Assembly: GCF_000293785.1 (NCBI RefSeq)
Contig: NZ_AKZI01000029.1
Coordinates: 1-38,896 of the forward strand
Source of the DNA: Rhodovulum sp. PH10
GTDB lineage: Bacteria > Pseudomonadota > Alphaproteobacteria > Rhizobiales > Xanthobacteraceae
Reading direction: 5' to 3'
DNA: 38,896 nt
Within the stretch, counting starts at the first letter, position 1, and every line of letters begins with the position of its first letter. The translations under genes were made by a program, and so were the position numbers. This document shows, in pieces, positions 38,848-38,896 of this stretch. The notes beneath the pieces were generated by a model. That model was not told where the DNA came from, searched no databases, and saw only the letters and a program-made list of their open reading frames with translations.

Positions 38848-38896
38848 GGTGATACCAGCGGCGGGAAACTATGACCTCATCCTGAGGGTCGCCGAA

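Overview
The window is about 39 kb of very GC-rich DNA with strong G/C bias at third codon positions. It reads as chromosome of an alphaproteobacterium of the Hyphomicrobiales (Rhizobiales) type. Pointers to that are a DUF992 protein, a perfect CtrA-type box, two families of intergenic palindromes I know from that order, an alphaproteobacterial class I aspartate aminotransferase, and the respiratory gene content. I cannot name a genus. I saw no tRNA, rRNA, CRISPR array, insertion sequence or phage gene.

Layout. 47-4368 (all minus): an EF-G-like GTPase, a secreted DUF992 protein and an aspartate/prephenate aminotransferase with its own terminator. 4660-16843 (minus): one compact respiratory operon, actABCDEF-sco-ctaCDEF, encoding alternative complex III and a caa3-type (A2 family) cytochrome c oxidase. 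Nine of its ten gene junctions are four-base ATGA or GTGA overlaps; the tenth is bridged by a 35-codon ORF with an ATGA overlap at each end. Just upstream on the same strand (17039-19932) are a pyruvate:quinone-oxidoreductase-like ThDP enzyme and an SDR, themselves coupled by ATGA. If the ThDP enzyme does feed quinones, the block could run pyruvate -> quinol -> alternative complex III -> caa3 -> oxygen.

20277-26815: a loosely packed mix of a GT87 membrane glycosyltransferase, a glutathione S-transferase, a REP-like palindrome, a TonB-dependent receptor, a DUF486 membrane protein, a two-helix membrane protein behind the CtrA box, and a flavin reductase-like protein. 26971-30569: DprE1-like oxidase and DprE2-like reductase (plus, coupled) converge on a HAD-UbiA fusion (minus). 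Together these look like a pathway for polyprenyl-phosphate-linked arabinofuranose.

30826-38698: a class PPK2 polyphosphate kinase, a tyrosine/glycine-rich secreted protein, an Lrp regulator divergent from an Asp/Glu racemase, a cytoplasmic-type molybdopterin oxidoreductase (biotin/methionine sulfoxide reductase-like), then a Gfo/Idh/MocA dehydrogenase and a DegT aminotransferase. The last two resemble GnnA/GnnB (2,3-diaminoglucose for lipid A) or WbpB/WbpE. The right edge is a family of intergenic inverted repeats. Short tandem repeats of 12-18 bp recur through the window, mostly between genes.
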